64,000 nucleotides of DNA from Cyrtodaria siliqua (Eukaryota; Mollusca; Bivalvia; Adapedonta; Hiatellidae). The stretch spans positions 22,216-86,215 of the forward strand of contig JAWPHD010011189.1 of NCBI GenBank assembly GCA_037043455.1, read 5' to 3'. This document shows, one piece after another, positions 60,401 to 64,000 of the stretch. The translations under genes were made by a program, and so were the position numbers. Each line of letters starts with the position of its first letter. Position 1 is the first letter of the stretch. The notes beneath the pieces are model-generated. The model saw only the letters and a program-made list of their open reading frames with translations, did not search any database and was not told the origin of the DNA.

Positions 60401-63400
60401 TGTATAAACTTTTTCATAGTGTATGTAATAATACCGATACAACAATAACGATATACTATATAACTGTATAAACGTTCTCATAGTATATGTAATTATACCG
60501 ATAACACAATCACGATATACGATATAACTGTATAAACGTTCTCATAGTGTATGTAATTATACCGATACAACAATAACGATATACTGATATAACTGTATAA
60601 ACGTTCTCATAGTATATGTAAGTATACCGATAATACAATAACGATATACTATATAACTGTATAAACGTTCTCATAGTATATGTAAGTATACCGATACAAT
60701 AATAACGATATACTATATAAATGTATAAACGTTCTCATAGTATATGTAATTATACCGATAACACAATAACGATATACTATATAACTGTATAAACGTTCTC
60801 ATAGTATATGTAATTATTCCGATACAACAATAACGTTATACTATATAACTGTATAAACGTTCTCATAGTATATGTAAGTATACAGATACAACAATAACGA
60901 TATACTATATAACTGTATAAACGTTCTCATAGTATATGTAAGTATACCGATACAACAATAACGATATACTATATAACTGTATAAACGTTCTCATAGAATA
61001 TGTAATTATACCGATACAACAATAACGATATACTATATAACTGTATAAACGTTCTCATAGTATATGTAATTATACCGATACAACAATAACGATATACTAT
61101 ATATCTGTATAAACGTTCTCATAGTATATGTAAAGTATACCGATACAACAATAACGATATACTATATAACTGTATAAACGTTCTCATAGTATATGTAATT
61201 ATACCGATAACACAATAACGATATACTATATAACTGTGTAAACGTTCTCATAGTATATGTAAGTATACCGATAAAACAATAACGATATACTATATAACTG
61301 TATAAACGTTCTCATAGTTATATGCAAGTATACAGATACAACAATAACGATATACTATATAACTGTATAAACGTTCTATAGTATATGGAAATATATCGAT
61401 ACAACAATAACGATATACTATATAACTGTATAAACGTTCTCATAGTATATGTAAGTATACCGATACAACAATAACGATATACTATATAACTGTATAAACG
61501 TTATCATAGTAATATGTAAGTATAACCGATACAACAATAACGATATACTATATAACTGTATAAACGTTCTCATAGTATATGTAATTATACCGATACAACA
61601 ATAACGATATACTAAATAACTGTATAAACGTTCTCATAGTATATGTAATTATACCGATAAAACAATAACGATATACTATATAACTGTATAAACGCTCTCA
61701 TAGTATATGGACGTATACCGATACAACAATAACGATATACTAAATAACTGTATAAACGTTCTCATAGTATATGTAAGTATACCGATACAAACAATAACGA
61801 TATACTATATAAATGTATAAACGTTCTCATAGTATATGTAATTATACCATAACACAATAACGATATACTATATAACTGTATAAACGTTCTCATGGTATAT
61901 GTAAGTATACCGATAAAACAATATCGATATACTATATAACTGTATAAACGTTCTCATAGTATATGTAAGTATACCGATACAACAATAACGATATACTATA
62001 TAACTGTATAAACGTTCTCATAGTATATGTAATTATACCGATAACACAATAACGATATACTATATAACTGTATAAACGTTCTCATGGCATATGTAAGTAT
62101 ACAGATAAAACAATAACGATATACTATATAACTGTATAAACGTTCTCATAGTATATGTAAGTATACCGATAACAACAATAATGATATACTATATAACTGT
62201 ATAAACGTTCTCAAAGTATATGTAAGTATACCGATAAAACAATAACGATATATAACTGTATAAACGTTCTCATAGTATATGTAAGTATACCGATAAAACA
62301 ATAACGATATACTATATAACTGTATAAACGTTCTCATAGTATATGTAAGTATACCGATAACACAATAACGATATACTATTTAACTGTATAAACGTTCTCA
62401 TAGTATATGTAATTATACCGATACAACAATAACGATATACTATATAACTGTATAACGTTCTCATAGTATATGTAATTATACCGATCAAACAATAACGATA
62501 TACTATATAACTGTATAAACGTTCTCATAGTATATGTAAGTTATACCGATAAAACAATAACGATATACTATATAACTGTATAAACGTTCTTCATAGTATA
62601 TGTAAGTATACCGATAAAACAATAACGATATACTATATAACTGTATAAACGTTCTCATAGTATATGTAATTATACCGATAACACAATAACGATATACTAT
62701 ATAACTGTATAAACGTTCTCATAGTATATGTAAGTATACCGATACAACAATAACGATATACTATAAAACTGTATAAACGTTCACCATAGTATATGTAATT
62801 ATACCGATAAAACATAAACGATATACTATATAACTGTATAAACGTTCTCATAGTATATGTAAGTATACCGATACAACAATAACGATATAATATATAACTG
62901 TATAAACGTACTCATAGTATATGTAATTATACCGATAAAACAATAACGATATACTATATAACTGTATAAACGTTCTCATAGTATATGTAAGTATACCGAT
63001 AACACAATAACGATATACTATATAACTGTATAAACGTTATCATAGTATATGTAATTATACCGATAAAACAATAACGATATACTATATAACTGTATATACG
63101 TTCTCATAGTATATGTAAGTATACCGATACAACAATAACGATAAACTATATAACTGTATAAACGTTCTCATAGTATATGTAATTATACCGATAACACAAT
63201 AACGATATACTATATAACTGTATAAACGTTCTCATAGTATATGTAAGAATACCGATAACACAATAACGATATACTATATAACTGTATAAACGTTCTCATA
63301 GTAGTATGTAATTATACCGATACAACAATAACGATATACTATATAACTGTATAAACGTTCTCATAAAAAATATACTATATAACTGTATAAACGTTCTCAT

Positions 63401-64000
63401 AATATATGTAAGTATACCGATACAACAATAACGATATACTATATAACTGTATACACGTTCTCATAGAATATGTAATTATACCGATACAACAATAACGATA
63501 TACTATATAACTGTATAAACGTTATCATAGTATATGTAAGTATACCGATACAACAATAACGATATACTTTATAACTGTATAAACGTTCTCATAGTGTATG
63601 TAATTATACCGATACAACAATAACGATATACTGTATAACTGTATAAACGTTCTCATAACTAGTATATGTAAGTATACCGATAACACAATAACGATATACT
63701 ATATAACTGTATAAACGTTCTCATAGTATATGTAAGTATACAGATACAACAATAACAATATACTATATAACTTTATAAACGTTCTCATAGTATATGTAAT
63801 TATACCGATAACACAATAACGATATACTATATAACTGTATAAACGTTCTCATAGTTTATGTAAGTATACAGATACCAACAATAACGATATACTATATAAC
63901 TGTATACACGTTCTCATAGAATATGTAATTATACCGATACAAACAATAACGATATACTATATAACTGAATAAACGTTCTCATAGTATATGTAATTATACC
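57421..64000 (-). repeat. 64-bp satellite array, inverted arm to the window edge
   Basis: The same 64-bp unit runs here in reverse complement (CGTTCTCATAGTATATGTAA...). Rare variant units are placed as a mirror image of the plus arm around 57,420. The first kilobase after the turn is heavily scrambled by small indels and becomes clean with distance. The array continues beyond the window. Confidence 0.95.

Noticed and set aside
38778..64000. Frames coding for repeats of MRTFIQLYSISLL and YRYTYIYYEN
   Set aside because: They recur because 64-bp units shift phase and close every third unit. They follow the satellite, appear on both arms, and show no start or stop context of their own.

Overview
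The window reads as non-coding, repeat-dominated DNA from an invertebrate animal, most likely a bivalve mollusc. The evidence is eukaryotic: tRNA-headed SINEs, a C2H2 zinc-finger exon with a splice acceptor, a Gmr1-like LTR retrotransposon, a Penelope-like element with permuted domains, Polinton-type genes and many AT-rich minisatellites. The bivalve call is an inference from repeat motifs I recognise (for example AGCTCGACTATTCGA ends and CTAAGGGAGGTAACT units), not from a marker gene. The only possible host gene is the zinc-finger exon; nearly everything else is a mobile element, a relic or a tandem array.

1-7980: a Ty3/gypsy LTR element of the Gmr1 type, cut at its 5' end by the window edge. 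LTR (about 1.6 kb), tRNA-Leu-like PBS, gag with a SCAN-like capsid half, zinc knuckle, protease, integrase, then only the first part of RT joined to the last residues of RNase H, polypurine tract, LTR. The 5' LTR holds a 347-bp MITE that the 3' LTR lacks. 7981-10210: a short tandem pair, then on the minus strand ten intact zinc fingers followed by about five decayed ones. 10440-15000: dispersed repeats, a possible hAT-like element with a nested MITE, and a tRNA-derived SINE. 15936-18442: a composite element with 15-bp inverted repeats that carries a G-rich array and a 190-bp array.

18450-23190 (minus): a decayed Penelope-like element with an N-terminal GIY-YIG nuclease, a CxC linker and a C-terminal RT, the Naiad arrangement. 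Two in-frame TGA codons sit where cysteines are expected, which fits the selenoprotein Naiads reported from clams. A 5'-truncated LINE is inserted into it on the opposite strand. 24190-38480: tandem arrays with units of 125, 17, about 175, 38, 30, 30, 15, 40 and 49 bp, SINE pieces, and a Polinton fragment (32040-34310) with PLA2-like, integrase, pX-like and protease relics; the protease is cut by a local inversion.

38778-64000: one satellite of 64-bp units (about 27% GC), at least 25 kb, with higher-order duplications of exactly 20 and 14 units. It flips strand near 57,420, and rare variant units mirror across this point out to the window edge, so the last 13 kb is one large palindrome, real or an assembly fold-back. 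No functional operon or CRISPR locus is present.
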